A stretch of 64,000 nt of DNA, from positions 3,534,001 to 3,598,000 of the forward strand of contig NZ_LT906479.1 of the NCBI RefSeq assembly GCF_900187015.1, given 5' to 3'. Shown one piece after another: positions 18,702 to 28,737 of the stretch. How positions within the stretch are numbered: position 1 is the first letter of the stretch; every line of letters starts with the position of its first letter. This stretch comes from Serratia ficaria (GTDB lineage Bacteria > Pseudomonadota > Gammaproteobacteria > Enterobacterales > Enterobacteriaceae). Below the pieces are notes generated by a model. It worked only from the letters and a program-made list of their open reading frames with translations, did no database searches and had not been told where the DNA came from. Position numbers and translations under genes: made by a program.

Positions 18702-18730
18702 GCCATGCCGGCGCAACGCTCCGGCATGGC
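18702..18730. terminator. Strong hairpin between uxuB and the mini-pilin gene
   Basis: Ten-base arms GCCATGCCGG and CCGGCATGGC are perfect complements around a nine-base loop. They lie between two convergent stop codons. There is no T run on either side, so it may stabilise 3' ends or stop transcription with Rho rather than act as an intrinsic terminator. Confidence 0.5.
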
Positions 18731-18738
18731 GGAACGAC

Positions 18739-19047
18739 TTAACGATAAACGACCGTCATGACAGCCAGTTTTTTCTGTTGATCCACCCACTTCATCTCGG
18801 TGGTGCCGAGATTCAGCGGAAGCTCTTTGCGTGTAGCATCGAAACCTGACAAAGTTTGCCGCGCCTGATAATGCTGACCGTTGCGATAACATTGCGTCTT
18901 CGCGGTAGAATCGGCAATATTGACCGAGCAAGGACTTTCTACGATAGAACCGACGAAGCGAATCACCCCGCCGGCAACGCCTGCCTGACTGACAGCCGTC
19001 CATGAAAACAACATTCCTGCGATCAAAAATAACCGAAAGACGTTCAT
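18739..19047 (-). CDS. Small orphan fimbrial-like exported protein
   Basis: This 102-residue protein starts with a clear signal peptide (residues 1-23, ending SQAG). After it comes GGVIRFVGSIVESPCSVN, which looks like the first strand of a type 1 pilin, where the conserved cysteine forms a disulfide; a second cysteine follows at TQCYRNG. It ends with KLAVMTVVYR, similar to the closing strand of pilins. Normal pilin subunits have about 150-180 residues, so this is a shortened version. No chaperone or usher gene is near. Similarity to pilins is judged by eye and the function is unknown. Confidence 0.55.
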   Translation of the reverse strand: MNVFRLFLIAGMLFSWTAVSQAGVAGGVIRFVGSIVESPCSVNIADSTAKTQCYRNGQHYQARQTLSGFDATRKELPLNLGTTEMKWVDQQKKLAVMTVVYR

Positions 19048-19364
19048 GGCAACCTCATTTTTAGTTAAGCCAATTTAAACATAGAGGATCTTGTTAGGAA
19101 TAATCGCAAGGAAAGGGGATTTATTTGTCGGCTAATCGGGTCATTAACCATGTAAAAACAAGCTACTACCCCGCATTTTCCATGGCTAATCCATGGTTTT
19201 ACCTAGGAATTTTCTGACCTGATACGATGGATTTTGGCGGTTGAAAGGCGCATCGTAGCGTGCAAAATTTGCGAGATGGCGCACATGCCAGCGTCCGCTA
19301 TTCGGCATTAGAACAGCGCCGCTCACTTATTGATCAGATTAACTTTTGCAATCAGGAATAATCG
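19048..19364. other. Intergenic region between the mini-pilin and yeiR
   Basis: These 317 bases separate two divergent genes and are AT-richer than their surroundings. They must contain both promoters. I see no gene, repeat or recognisable Zur box; the small palindromic CCATGG pair near 19180-19196 has no assigned meaning. The yeiR ATG at 19365 is preceded by CAGGAA. Confidence 0.5.
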
Positions 19365-20339
19365 ATGACCAAAACCAACCTGATTACCGGCTTCCTCGGC
19401 AGCGGTAAAACCACCACCATCCGCCATTTGCTGGCGCAAAAACCCGAGCATGAGCGCTGGGCGGTATTGGTGAACGAGTTCGGCGAAATCGGCATCGACG
19501 GCGCGCTGCTGGCCGACAGCGGCGCCGTGCTGAAAGAGATCCCCGGCGGCTGCATGTGCTGCGTGAACGGCCTGCCGATGCAGGTCGGGCTGAACATGCT
19601 GCTGCAGCAGGCCAAACCCGACCGTTTGCTGATCGAACCCACCGGGCTCGGCCATCCGAAACAAATCCTGTCGCTGCTGACCCAGGACAGCTACGCCGGC
19701 TGGGTAGATTTGCAGGCCACCCTGTGCCTGCTGGATGCCCGCCAGCTTAGCCAGCCCCGCTACCGCGACAATGAAAACTTCCGCGACCAGCTGGCGGCGG
19801 CCGACCTGATTCTGGCCAGCAAAAGCGACACCTACCGGCCGGAAGACGTGCTGGCGCTGCAGGCCTGGACGGCGCAGGATCCCCTGCAGCGGCCCTGCCA
19901 TCGCATCGAGCAAGGACAGGCCGACGCGGCGTGGCTGGACAGCCCGCGCACGAATCGCACAGAATTGCCGGATGCGCAGCATCATCATAGCCATGCCAAA
20001 ACGCAGGGGCTGGCGGCGCTGCGGCTGCCGGAAAATTCACGCTGGCGCCGGGCGCTCAACCAGGGACAAGGGTTTACCGGCTGTGGCTGGATTTTTGACG
20101 GCGAGACCCGGTTCGACACCGTCGGCTTTATGGAATGGGTGCGGCTGGCGCCGGTGGATCGCGCCAAAGGCGTAGTGCACATCGCCGAAGGCACGCTGCT
20201 GATCAACCGCCAGGGGCAAGACCTCAGCATAGAAACCCGCCCGGTGGCGCCGCTGGACAGCCGCATTGAGCTGATCCACAGCGAAAACGCCGACTGGAAC
20301 GCCCTGCAAGCGGCATTGTTTAAGATTCGTTTAAGTTAA
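19365..20339 (+). CDS. yeiR: Zinc-binding GTPase YeiR (COG0523/CobW family)
   Basis: This is a G3E-family GTPase thought to act in zinc handling; E. coli YeiR binds zinc and hydrolyses GTP. The 324 residues have a Walker A motif GFLGSGKTT (9-17), the metal motif GGCMCC (Cys63, Cys65, Cys66), a GTP-base motif SKSDT near residue 151, and a histidine cluster (HHHSH) at about residues 206-210. The C-terminal CobW_C domain includes GCGWIFDGE and WVRLAP. Length and synteny with lpxT and mepS match E. coli (328 residues). COG0523 members are often zinc-starvation proteins, but no Zur box is evident upstream. Confidence 0.93.
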   Translation: MTKTNLITGFLGSGKTTTIRHLLAQKPEHERWAVLVNEFGEIGIDGALLADSGAVLKEIPGGCMCCVNGLPMQVGLNMLLQQAKPDRLLIEPTGLGHPKQILSLLTQDSYAGWVDLQATLCLLDARQLSQPRYRDNENFRDQLAAADLILASKSDTYRPEDVLALQAWTAQDPLQRPCHRIEQGQADAAWLDSPRTNRTELPDAQHHHSHAKTQGLAALRLPENSRWRRALNQGQGFTGCGWIFDGETRFDTVGFMEWVRLAPVDRAKGVVHIAEGTLLINRQGQDLSIETRPVAPLDSRIELIHSENADWNALQAALFKIRLS

Positions 20340-20359
20340 CAACATTACCGTGGTACCTC

Positions 20360-20399
20360 GCGGTTTTCGCCCCGGCCGATAAAGCCGGCTGAAAACCGC
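20360..20399. other. Two-tier hairpin between yeiR and lpxT
   Basis: The nine-base arms GCGGTTTTC and GAAAACCGC enclose a second stem, CCGGC/GCCGG. It lies 20 bases after the yeiR stop and about 40 before lpxT. No T run follows, so it may be an attenuator or mRNA-stability element. Confidence 0.45.
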
Positions 20400-20442
20400 C
20401 GAATTTCGCATTGTTTAATTTATACTTCCAACAGGTTATGTC

Positions 20443-21153
20443 ATGACGCGCCGCAATTTACCCTTCATCATTCTATTAAACTTACTGGGCATTGCGCTGT
20501 TCCTGTCCTGGTTCCTGCCGGCTAACCATGGCGAGTGGTTTACCCTGGACTCAGCGATTTTCTTTTTCTTTAACCGCCATCTGGCGACCGACCCGGCGTT
20601 TTTGCACCTGGTCGCCATCACCAACAACCGCGCTTTCGACGTTATTTCACTGATCGCCATGGGGCTGCTGTACCTGTACTTCTATTTGAAACAGGACGCC
20701 GCCGGCCGCCGCCGTTTATTGATTACCGGCGTGGTGATGCTGCTGACCGCCGTGGTGCTCAACCAGCTCGGCCACCTGCTGCCGGTGAAGCACCCCAGCC
20801 CGACGCTGACCTTTGACTCCATCAACCGCGTCAGCGAACTGACCGGCATTCCCACCAAGGACGCCTCCAGCGACAGCTTCCCGGGCGATCACGGCATGAT
20901 GCTGATCATTTTCTCCTGCTTTATGCTGCGCTACTTCAACCGCCGGGCCTTTGCCGTGGCGCTGCTGATCACCCTGTTCTTCTCCCTGCCGCGGGTGATG
21001 ATCGGCGCGCACTGGTTCACCGATATCGCCGTCGGCTCGCTGTCGGTGGTGCTGGTCGGCGCCAGCTGGTGCCTGATGACGCCGTTCAGCGACTGGCTGA
21101 TCGACCGGTTGAACCGCCTGTTGCCCGGTAAGCATCGGCCAGGCCGGTCATAA
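20443..21153 (+). CDS. lpxT: Kdo2-lipid A phosphotransferase LpxT
   Basis: LpxT transfers phosphate from undecaprenyl diphosphate to the 1-position of lipid A at the periplasmic face, recycling the carrier and changing surface charge. The 236-residue PAP2-family protein has about six helices and the PAP2 motifs KHPSPTL, SDSFPGDHGMMLI (catalytic His) and RVMIGAHWFTDIAVGS. Length and position before mepS match E. coli YeiU. In E. coli PmrR inhibits LpxT; no pmrR-like gene is visible here. An inverted repeat, probably the transcript end, follows at 21170-21190. Confidence 0.93.
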   Translation: MTRRNLPFIILLNLLGIALFLSWFLPANHGEWFTLDSAIFFFFNRHLATDPAFLHLVAITNNRAFDVISLIAMGLLYLYFYLKQDAAGRRRLLITGVVMLLTAVVLNQLGHLLPVKHPSPTLTFDSINRVSELTGIPTKDASSDSFPGDHGMMLIIFSCFMLRYFNRRAFAVALLITLFFSLPRVMIGAHWFTDIAVGSLSVVLVGASWCLMTPFSDWLIDRLNRLLPGKHRPGRS

Positions 21154-21169
21154 CCTGCAGCTATGACGC

Positions 21170-21190
21170 CGGGAGGCGCTTCGCCTCCCG
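21170..21190 (+). terminator. Hairpin after lpxT
   Basis: The arms CGGGAGGC and GCCTCCCG form a stable stem 17 bases after the lpxT stop. No T run follows, so this is a possible transcript end rather than a clear intrinsic terminator. Confidence 0.45.
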
Positions 21191-21286
21191 ATCCGGCTTC
21201 CCATCGCCCCAGGTTTATTTTCGCATCAGCGGGTTAACGATTTCGTTACCTCATCCCCACCAAGTCAGCACAACCCACACTCATCG

Positions 21287-21337
21287 TTTTTTATATGAAG
21301 TTTTACATTATGTTACATCACAAATTCATATAAAAAA
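21287..21337. repeat. Perfect 13-base inverted repeat in the mepS upstream region
   Basis: TTTTTTATATGAA at 21287-21299 is mirrored exactly by TTCATATAAAAAA at 21325-21337, with a 25-base AT-rich spacer. The repeat sits about 225 bases upstream of mepS, inside a roughly 370-base stretch without a gene. It could be an operator, or the fold of a transcript through the mepS leader. I recognise no known protein site. Confidence 0.6.
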
Positions 21338-21560
21338 GGATGGAAAAAGGCTCGCAATCCCTTATTTGTTCCGGTAATCTCAAATGCGTTTGTGCCTGGT
21401 TTAACTCGACTCAGCATTAAATCCGCTAAAAATGTGCGTTCCAGCACGTTTTCAGAGGTAACTGATTGTCGATGAAACAGGTGCGGATTAGTCTCGTTCC
21501 GTTTGGCATTTTTCAGGTAGCGACTTTCGTCGTTAAGGACTTCAAGGGAAAACAACAACA

Positions 21561-22136
21561 ATGGTCAAATCTCAACCGTTTTTGAGATATTTTTTGCGGG
21601 CGATCCCTGCAATTGCCGCCGCGGTCATGCTCTCCGCGTGCAGCTCGACTCACACTTCGAACTTGAATAACGCACAAACTGAGATGCGTGCAGTTAATGA
21701 CAAAGACGGTCTTTTACTGCAAGCCTCTCAGGATGAATTCGAAGCCATGGTTCGTAACGTTGACGTTAAGTCAAAGATTATGGATCAGTATGCAGACTGG
21801 AAAGGCGTTCGCTACCGTTTAGGCGGTGAAACCAAGCGCGGCATCGATTGCTCGGCGTTTGTACAGCGCACCTTCCGCGAACAGTTTGGCATGGACTTAC
21901 CGCGTTCTACCTATCAACAGGAAGATGTCGGCAAGAAAATCCAGCGCACCAAACTGCGTCCAGGCGATCTGGTGCTGTTCCGCGCCGGCTCTACCGGGCG
22001 CCACGTCGGCATCTATTTGGGTAACGATCAATTCGTTCATGCCTCCACCAGCAGCGGCGTGATGATTTCCAAGCTGACCGATAACTACTGGAATAAACGT
22101 TATCGCGAAGCGCGTCGGGTGCTGACCAGCAGTTGA
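21561..22136 (+). CDS. mepS: Murein DD-endopeptidase MepS (Spr), NlpC/P60 lipoprotein
   Basis: MepS cleaves peptidoglycan cross-links to allow wall growth and is turned over by NlpI-Prc. The 191-residue outer-membrane lipoprotein has a lipobox LSAC with the modified Cys27. The NlpC/P60 domain has its catalytic triad visible: Cys97 in GIDCSAF, His148 in GRHVGI and His160 in QFVHAST. Length and gene order match E. coli Spr. The upstream gap is long and AT-rich and may include a leader mRNA. The gene ends before a strong terminator. Confidence 0.95.
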   Translation: MVKSQPFLRYFLRAIPAIAAAVMLSACSSTHTSNLNNAQTEMRAVNDKDGLLLQASQDEFEAMVRNVDVKSKIMDQYADWKGVRYRLGGETKRGIDCSAFVQRTFREQFGMDLPRSTYQQEDVGKKIQRTKLRPGDLVLFRAGSTGRHVGIYLGNDQFVHASTSSGVMISKLTDNYWNKRYREARRVLTSS

Positions 22137-22179
22137 CGGCGAAATACCTGATTGTCCTGAATACCAAACGAGCGATAAG

Positions 22180-22206
22180 ACGCCGCCTTCGGGCGGCGTT
22201 TTTTTT
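22180..22206 (+). terminator. Rho-independent terminator of mepS
   Basis: A seven-base-pair stem CGCCGCC/GGCGGCG with a TTCG tetraloop is followed by eight T residues. It lies about 45 bases after the mepS stop codon. Confidence 0.92.
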
Positions 22207-22303
22207 CCGCAGGCATCGGCCGCGATGTTTGCACTTTACCTCCCCTGCTCTTAGATTGTTCAACGTCCCCAGTTTTTGAGCCAGCCATATAACGGAGCCT
22301 ATT

Positions 22304-22957
22304 TTGAGCGTTCATCGCGATCCCCCAGCCAAAAGCCCGCGTAAAAACGATCCCGAAGGCCTGAAACAGCGCATTTTTGAAAGCGCACTGGCGGAGTTCT
22401 CCGAGTCCGGTCTGAAGGGCGCGCGCCTCGAACGCATCGCCGAGCAGGCCGACACCACCAAACGCATGGTGGTGTATCACTTCAAGAATAAAGAGGCGCT
22501 GTATATCGCGGTGCTGGAATACGCCTACACCCATATACGACAGGACGAAATCGCCCTCAATCTGGCGACCCTGCCGCCCATGGAGGCGATGCAGCGGCTG
22601 GTGGAGGCCAGCTTCGATTATCATGCGGCGCACCCGGCCTTTATCCGCCTGGTCAGCCTGGAAAACATGCAGCGCGGCCAATATGCCCGGCAGTCCGAAA
22701 AGCTGAAGCAGCTCAATACCAGCGCGCTGCAGACGCTGGAAGACATTCTGCAGCGCGGCGTGCGCGAGGGCCTGTTCCCCGCCGAAACCCAGGCGCGCGA
22801 TTTGCACCGCATCATCAGCTCGCTGTGTTTCCATCACGCCGCCAACCAATATACTTTTGACACGTTGTTTGAAGGAAATCGCACCGCCGACGAAAAACTC
22901 GCCTATTATCGTCAAATGACGGTAACGGTGGTGATGCGTTATTTAAACTGCGGCTGA
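22304..22957 (+). CDS. TetR family transcriptional regulator (RutR/YcdC-type C-terminal domain)
   Basis: This 217-residue repressor-type protein has a TetR helix-turn-helix at about residues 22-70; the recognition part reads AEQADTTKRMVVYHFKNKE. The ligand-binding region resembles the RutR/YcdC C-terminal family (HAAHPAFIRLVSLENMQRG). The start codon is TTG, preceded by GGAG at six bases, and no better start exists. It stands alone between mepS and the EAL protein, and the equivalent gene is absent from the E. coli order spr-rtn. Targets and ligand cannot be read from the sequence. Confidence 0.85.
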   Translation: MSVHRDPPAKSPRKNDPEGLKQRIFESALAEFSESGLKGARLERIAEQADTTKRMVVYHFKNKEALYIAVLEYAYTHIRQDEIALNLATLPPMEAMQRLVEASFDYHAAHPAFIRLVSLENMQRGQYARQSEKLKQLNTSALQTLEDILQRGVREGLFPAETQARDLHRIISSLCFHHAANQYTFDTLFEGNRTADEKLAYYRQMTVTVVMRYLNCG

Positions 22958-23126
22958 ACGATAAATATTCTTTAAAATCCCGGGGAGTTTCACGCCGCCG
23001 CCAGAAAATGCGCCAAGCCCCCCGGTGGTAACGATGAGAAATCGCTGAAATGCCGTTATTGAGATATATGAAACCCTATCGCCAAAATAATAACAGATGG
23101 CTACGCCATGCTCAGGGGGCAGCTTT

Positions 23127-24719
23127 ATGGGTTTGAAAAGGGCATTTGCCCGCAGCGTGTCGCACCGACAGCGCAGCCTGGTTAAAAGCAGCATTGCTGC
23201 CCTGGTCTTTTTTATCCTGTTCACCGCCGTCACCCTGTCGCTTATTACCCATCAACGCGTGCAATATCAGCGCGCGGTCGAAGCGCGCACGCAAAAATTC
23301 GCCCTCGGCTATATCAACAGCCTGACGCAAGCCATGCAGACAATGTTGCCGCTCACCGCCAAACCCTGCCTGTCCAGCCAGGCGGATATTACCTATCAGG
23401 CGGCGTTTACCTCCGGCGTGCGCACCTTTCTGCTGGTGAAAAACGGCTTCGCCTATTGCTCTTCCGCCACCGGCGACATGAATATGACGCTGAAAAATCT
23501 TTATCCGGAAATAGACGGGAGCCGGCGGCTCGATCTCAAGCTGCAGCAAGGCACGCCCATCGTGCCGGGCAAACCGGCGGTCGCCGTCTGGCTGCGCCAG
23601 CCCGGCGCGCAGGATACCGGCATCCTGGCCACGCTGGACATCGATCTGATGCCCTACATGCTGTTCACCTCGCACGATGCCCAGGCGCCGGGCATCGCCA
23701 TCGTGATGGGCGATCGCGCGCTGACCACCTTCAGCCCGAACCTGATGCCGGTCAGCCAGCTGCCGCGCGACAAGGCCGACAGCCTGACCATCGCCGGCCT
23801 GCCGCTCAGCATCATGTTCTACAACGAAAAGCTGACGCCCAACGACATTCGCCTGACCCTGTTGGGCAGCCTGGTGCTGTCGCTGATGCTCGGCGTGCTC
23901 TGCTACTACATGCTGCTGCTGCGCCAAAGCCCCGAACGGGCGCTGCTGCGCGGCATCAAACGCAACGAATTCTTTATCGAATACCAACCGGTGCTGCATA
24001 CCCGCAGCGGCGCCATCGGCGGGCTGGAGGCGCTGATCCGCTGGCAGCACCCGATCGAAGGGCGCATTCCGCCGGACCTGTTCATCCCCTACGCGGAAAG
24101 CGGCGGGCTGATCGTGCCGCTGACCCGCCACCTGTTCCGCCTGATCGCCGAAGATGCGCCGCAGCTGGCCAAGGCGCTGCCGCAGGGCGCCAAGATCGGT
24201 TTGAATATCTCCCCTTCGCATCTCAGCGCGCCGTCCTTCCATCAGGATGTCTACGAACTGCTGGCCCAACTGCCGCCCAACTACTTTACGCTGGTGTTTG
24301 AAATCACCGAACGCGGTATGGTGGAGGAGGATAACGCGCTGGCGGAATTCGACTGGCTGCACAGACAAGGCATCGAGATCGCGATCGACGACTTCGGCAC
24401 CGGCCACAGCGCGCTGATTTATCTCGAGCGTTTCAGCATGGACTACCTGAAGATCGACCGCGGCTTCGTCAACTCGATCGGCCAGGACACGGTCACCGCC
24501 CCGGTGCTGGACGCGGTGATTTCACTGGCCAAAAAGCTGAAAATGCTGACGGTGGCCGAAGGGGTGGAAACCGCCGAGCAGGTGCATTTTCTGCAAGAAC
24601 ACGGGGTGACCTTTATGCAGGGCTATTATTACAGCAAGCCGCTGAGCATCGAAAACTTCGTCGCCTACTGCAACGCCCGTCAGGTGTTTGATTATCAGGC
24701 GCAACGATCCGATCTTTAA
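23127..24719 (+). CDS. pdeN: Membrane cyclic-di-GMP phosphodiesterase, CSS-motif plus EAL (PdeN/Rtn type)
   Basis: This enzyme degrades cyclic di-GMP to pGpG and so favours motility over adhesion. The 530-residue protein has a first transmembrane helix (about 22-42), a periplasmic CSS-motif sensor with conserved cysteines in KPCLSS and YCSSATGD, and a second helix (about 245-265). The cytoplasmic EAL domain has intact catalytic blocks: GGLEALIRWQHP, NISPSHL, EITERG, DDFGTGHSALIYL and KIDRGFV. The ATG at 23127 follows AGGGGG and is preferred to an ATG ten codons upstream. The location before yejA matches E. coli rtn. CSS domains sense disulfide state through DsbA/DsbB. Confidence 0.92.
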   Translation: MGLKRAFARSVSHRQRSLVKSSIAALVFFILFTAVTLSLITHQRVQYQRAVEARTQKFALGYINSLTQAMQTMLPLTAKPCLSSQADITYQAAFTSGVRTFLLVKNGFAYCSSATGDMNMTLKNLYPEIDGSRRLDLKLQQGTPIVPGKPAVAVWLRQPGAQDTGILATLDIDLMPYMLFTSHDAQAPGIAIVMGDRALTTFSPNLMPVSQLPRDKADSLTIAGLPLSIMFYNEKLTPNDIRLTLLGSLVLSLMLGVLCYYMLLLRQSPERALLRGIKRNEFFIEYQPVLHTRSGAIGGLEALIRWQHPIEGRIPPDLFIPYAESGGLIVPLTRHLFRLIAEDAPQLAKALPQGAKIGLNISPSHLSAPSFHQDVYELLAQLPPNYFTLVFEITERGMVEEDNALAEFDWLHRQGIEIAIDDFGTGHSALIYLERFSMDYLKIDRGFVNSIGQDTVTAPVLDAVISLAKKLKMLTVAEGVETAEQVHFLQEHGVTFMQGYYYSKPLSIENFVAYCNARQVFDYQAQRSDL

Positions 24720-24800
24720 ACTTCTTTACCCTGCGACCATGCGGAGAATGTTATGCTGGGCGCAGGTTAATTTCATTACACAGCAGGAGCTTACCGTCTG

Positions 24801-26609
24801 ATGTCCGTGCGCGTTTTTGCTGCTCTGGTGCTCTCGGCACTCAGTTTCGGCCTGCAGGCCGAAACGCTCAATGAAAGCTATGCTTTCGCCCTGATCGGTG
24901 ATCCGAAATACGCCACCGACTTCAGCCATTTCGACTACGTCAACCCGGCGGCGCCCAAGGGCGGCGACGTGCGGCTGTCGGCAATCGGCACTTACGACAA
25001 CTTTAACCGCTACGCCACCCGCGGCGTGCCCGGCGAGCGCACGGAACAGCTTTACGATTCGCTGTTCACCACCTCCGACGATGAAATTGGCAGCTACTAT
25101 CCGCTGGTTGCCGAATCGGCCCGCTTTCCGGCCGACATGCGCTGGGTTGAGGTCGACATCAACGCCCGCGCGCGCTTCCACGACGGCAGCCCGATCACCG
25201 CGGCCGACGTGGCCTTTACCTTTAACAAGTTCATGACCGAAGGCGTGCCGCAGTTCCGCCTGGCTTATAAGGGCGTAACGGTCAAAGCCATTTCGCGGCT
25301 GACGGTGCGCATGGAATTCCCGCAGCCGGACAAGGATAAAATGCTGGGGCTGTTCGGCCTGCCGATCCTGCCGGCCAGCTTCTGGCAAAACCACCTGCTC
25401 AACGAACCGCTCAATACGCCGCCGCTGGCCAGCGGCCCTTATAAAATCAGCGGCTACCGCCTCGGCCAATACATCACCTATCAGCGGGTACGCGACTACT
25501 GGGCGGCCAACCTGCCGGTCAACCGCGGCCGCTACAACTTCGACAGCATCCGCTACGACTACTACCTGGACGACAAGGTGGCGCTGGAGGCGTTCAAGGC
25601 CGGCGCTTATGATTTCCGCATCGAAAGCTCGCCCAAAAGCTGGGCCACCCAGTATCAGGGCGGCAACTTTGCGCGCAACTACATCATCAAGCAGGACGAA
25701 ATCAATCAGTCGGCGCAGAACACCCGCTGGATGGCGTTCAATATGACGCGCCCGCTGTTTGCCGATCGCCGGGTGCGGCAGGCGATTACCCTCGCCTTCG
25801 ACTTCGACTGGATGAACAAGGCGCTGTATTACAACGCCTACCAGCGCACCAACAGCTATTTCCAAAACACCCCGTACGCCGCCGCCGGCTATCCGGACGC
25901 CGCCGAACTGGCGCTGTTGGCGCCGCTCAAGGGCCAGGTGCCGCCGGAGGTGTTCACCAGCCTCTATCAGCCGCCGTCCTCCGACGGCAGCGGCAACGAT
26001 CGCCAAAACCTGCTGAAGGCGACCCAGCTGCTGAAAGAGGCCGGTTGGACGGTCAAAAACCAAAAGCTGGTCAACGTGAAAACCGGCCAGCCTTTCAGCT
26101 TCGAACTGATGCTGCTGAGCGGCAGCAACTTTCAGTACGTGCTGCCGTTCCAGCACAACCTGCAGCGGTTGGGCATCGATATGCAGATCCGCGATATCGA
26201 TGTCAGCCAGTTCACCAAGCGCATGCGCGACGGCGATTTCGATATGATGCCCACGGTTTATCTGGCGATGCCGTTCCCGGGCTCCAGCCTGGAAACCAGC
26301 TGGGACTCAAAATATATCGACTCCAGCTGGAATACCCCGCACGTCAGCGATCCGGCCGTCGACAGCCTAGTGCGGCAAATCATGCGCCACCAGGGCGACG
26401 AGAAAGCCCTGCTGCCGCTCGGCCGCGCGCTGGATCGGGTGTTGACCTGGAATATGTACATGCTGCCGATGTGGTATTCCAACCACGACCGCTACGCCTA
26501 TTGGGACAAGTTCTCCAGGCCGTCGATCCGCCCGCCTTACGCCATCGGCTTCGACAACTGGTGGTTCGACGTCAACAAGGCGGCGCGCTTGCCGGCCCAA
26601 CGGCAATAA
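24801..26609 (+). CDS. yejA: Peptide ABC transporter substrate-binding protein YejA
   Basis: YejA captures oligopeptides in the periplasm for YejBEF; the E. coli system also imports microcin C. The 602-residue SBP_bac_5 family protein has a signal peptide (about residues 1-20, cleavage after LQA). It then shows [21 protein letters not shown], the typical [10 protein letters not shown] segment, and a long C-terminal lobe. It is the first gene of yejABEF, with yejB only ten bases downstream. Sequence order and length match E. coli YejA (604). The promoter must lie in the 81 bases after pdeN. Confidence 0.95.
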   Translation: MSVRVFAALVLSALSFGLQAETLNESYAFALIGDPKYATDFSHFDYVNPAAPKGGDVRLSAIGTYDNFNRYATRGVPGERTEQLYDSLFTTSDDEIGSYYPLVAESARFPADMRWVEVDINARARFHDGSPITAADVAFTFNKFMTEGVPQFRLAYKGVTVKAISRLTVRMEFPQPDKDKMLGLFGLPILPASFWQNHLLNEPLNTPPLASGPYKISGYRLGQYITYQRVRDYWAANLPVNRGRYNFDSIRYDYYLDDKVALEAFKAGAYDFRIESSPKSWATQYQGGNFARNYIIKQDEINQSAQNTRWMAFNMTRPLFADRRVRQAITLAFDFDWMNKALYYNAYQRTNSYFQNTPYAAAGYPDAAELALLAPLKGQVPPEVFTSLYQPPSSDGSGNDRQNLLKATQLLKEAGWTVKNQKLVNVKTGQPFSFELMLLSGSNFQYVLPFQHNLQRLGIDMQIRDIDVSQFTKRMRDGDFDMMPTVYLAMPFPGSSLETSWDSKYIDSSWNTPHVSDPAVDSLVRQIMRHQGDEKALLPLGRALDRVLTWNMYMLPMWYSNHDRYAYWDKFSRPSIRPPYAIGFDNWWFDVNKAARLPAQRQ

Positions 26610-26619
26610 GGAGTCTGCG

Positions 26620-27714
26620 ATGGCGGCTTATCTGATACGCAGGCTGTTACTGGTGATCCCCACGCTGTGGGCGATCATCACCATCAACTTTTTTATCGTG
26701 CAAGTCGCCCCCGGCGGCCCGGTCGATCAGGCGATCGCCAACATCGAAATGGGCCAAAGCAGCGGCTTCGGCGGCGGCGGAACGGGTGAAGGCGCGGGCC
26801 ATGCGCGGGTCGGCGTCGCCAGCGCCGCCGAAAGCCAATACCGCGGCGCGCGCGGGCTGGATCCGGAGGTGATCGCCGAGATCACCCGGCGTTACGGCTT
26901 CGACAAGCCGCTGCACGAGCGTTACTTCAACATGTTGTGGAACTACATGCGCCTCGACTTTGGCGACAGCCTGTTTCGCGGCGCGTCGGTGATGCAACTG
27001 ATTGGCCAGAGCCTGCCGGTCTCCATTACCCTGGGGCTGTGGAGCACGCTGATCATCTACCTGGTGTCGATCCCGCTCGGCATCCGCAAGGCTATCCACA
27101 ACGGCAGCGCCTTCGATACCTGGAGCAGCACGCTGATCATCATCGGCTACGCCATTCCGGCCTTCCTGTTCGCCATCCTGATGATCGTGCTGTTCGCCGG
27201 CGGCAGCTACCTGGACTGGTTCCCGCTGCGCGGGCTGGTCTCCAGCAACTTCGACACCCTGCCCTGGTACAGCAAGGTCACCGACTACCTGTGGCACATT
27301 ACCCTGCCGGTGCTGGCGACGGTGATCGGCGGCTTCGCCACCCTGACCATGCTGACCAAAAACGCCTTTCTCGATGAGATCCGCAAGCAGTACGTCATCA
27401 CCGCCCGCGCCAAGGGGCTGGACGAGCGGAAAATCCTCTACCGCCACGTGTTCCGCAACGCCATGCTGCTGGTGATCGCCGGTTTTCCCGCCACCTTCAT
27501 CAGCATGTTCTTTACCGGTTCGCTGCTGATTGAAGTGATGTTCTCGCTCAACGGCCTCGGGCTGCTGGGCTACGACGCCACGCTGCAGCGCGATTATCCG
27601 GTGATGTTCGGCACGCTGTATATCTTCACGCTGATTGGCCTGCTGCTGAATATTCTCAGCGACATCACCTATACCCTGGTCGATCCGCGCATTGATTTCG
27701 AGGCCCGCCAATGA
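26620..27714 (+). CDS. yejB: Peptide ABC transporter permease YejB
   Basis: This inner-membrane permease subunit has 364 residues and about six helices. The binding-protein-dependent transport signature, with the EAA loop, is seen at [22 protein letters not shown]. The N-terminal region has a Gly-rich insert (about residues 45-70), as in E. coli YejB (364 residues). The stop overlaps the yejE start by four bases, so the two permeases are translationally coupled and should be made in equal amounts. Confidence 0.95.
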   Translation: MAAYLIRRLLLVIPTLWAIITINFFIVQVAPGGPVDQAIANIEMGQSSGFGGGGTGEGAGHARVGVASAAESQYRGARGLDPEVIAEITRRYGFDKPLHERYFNMLWNYMRLDFGDSLFRGASVMQLIGQSLPVSITLGLWSTLIIYLVSIPLGIRKAIHNGSAFDTWSSTLIIIGYAIPAFLFAILMIVLFAGGSYLDWFPLRGLVSSNFDTLPWYSKVTDYLWHITLPVLATVIGGFATLTMLTKNAFLDEIRKQYVITARAKGLDERKILYRHVFRNAMLLVIAGFPATFISMFFTGSLLIEVMFSLNGLGLLGYDATLQRDYPVMFGTLYIFTLIGLLLNILSDITYTLVDPRIDFEARQ

Positions 27715-28736
27715 GCCGCCTGAGCCCGAACAATCAGGCGCGCTGGGCGCGCTTTCGCAGCAATCGCCGCGGCTATTGGTCGTTGTGGATCTTCCTGGCG
27801 CTGTTTGTCCTCAGCCTGGCCGCCGATCTGATCGCCAACGACAAGCCGCTGCTGGTGCGCTATGAGGGGCGGCTGTACCTGCCCTTTATGGTCAACTACA
27901 GCGAAACCGCCTTCGGCGGCGAGCTGGATACCGCCGCCGACTATCAGGATCCCTTCGTGCTACGGCAGATTGAACGCCACGGCTGGGCCGTTTGGGCACC
28001 GATCCGCTTCAGCTACGACACCATCAACTTCGCCACCGAGGTGCCCTTCCCCTCCGCCCCTTCGCGCCATAATTTGCTCGGCACCGACGGCAACGGCAGC
28101 GACGTGCTGGCCCGGGTGCTGTACGGCTTTCGCATTTCGCTGCTGTTCGGCCTGGCACTGACGCTGTTTTCCAGCCTGATTGGCGTGTGCGTCGGCGCTA
28201 CCCAGGGCTATTACGGCGGGCGATTTGACCTGTGGGGGCAACGCTTTATCGAGGTCTGGTCGGGCATGCCGACGCTGTTCCTGATCATTTTGCTGTCGAG
28301 CATCGTGCAGCCCAATTTCTGGTGGCTGCTGGGCATCACCATTCTGTTCGGCTGGATGAGCCTGGTGGGCGTGGTGCGCGCCGAATTCCTGCGTACCCGC
28401 AACTATGATTACATCCGCGCCGCGCGCGCCATGGGGGTGCCGGATCGCATCATCATGTATCGCCACATGCTGCCCAACGCCATGGTGGCGACGCTGACCT
28501 TCCTGCCGTTTATCCTCTGCGGGTCGATCACCACCCTGACCTCGCTCGACTTCCTCGGTTTTGGACTGCCGATCGGTTCCCCGTCGCTCGGCGAACTGCT
28601 GCTGCAGGGTAAAAACAACCTGCAGGCGCCGTGGCTCGGCATAACCGCCTTCCTGGTGCTGGCGGTGCTGCTGTCGTTACTCATTTTTATCGGCGAAGCG
28701 GTGCGCGACGCCTTTGACCCCAGCAAGGCGCATTGA
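27711..28736 (+). CDS. yejE: Peptide ABC transporter permease YejE
   Basis: This second permease subunit of the YejABEF importer has 341 residues. It has a long N-terminal periplasmic part after the first helix and about six helices. The EAA loop reads [21 protein letters not shown]. The ATG overlaps the yejB stop, and yejF begins one base after its stop codon. Length and motifs agree with E. coli YejE. Confidence 0.95.
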   Translation: MSRLSPNNQARWARFRSNRRGYWSLWIFLALFVLSLAADLIANDKPLLVRYEGRLYLPFMVNYSETAFGGELDTAADYQDPFVLRQIERHGWAVWAPIRFSYDTINFATEVPFPSAPSRHNLLGTDGNGSDVLARVLYGFRISLLFGLALTLFSSLIGVCVGATQGYYGGRFDLWGQRFIEVWSGMPTLFLIILLSSIVQPNFWWLLGITILFGWMSLVGVVRAEFLRTRNYDYIRAARAMGVPDRIIMYRHMLPNAMVATLTFLPFILCGSITTLTSLDFLGFGLPIGSPSLGELLLQGKNNLQAPWLGITAFLVLAVLLSLLIFIGEAVRDAFDPSKAH

Positions 28737-28737
28737 T

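Noticed and set aside
21313..21561. An 82-codon minus-strand frame upstream of mepS
   Set aside because: It has no ribosome-binding site, no similarity and lies in the mepS leader region. It looks accidental.
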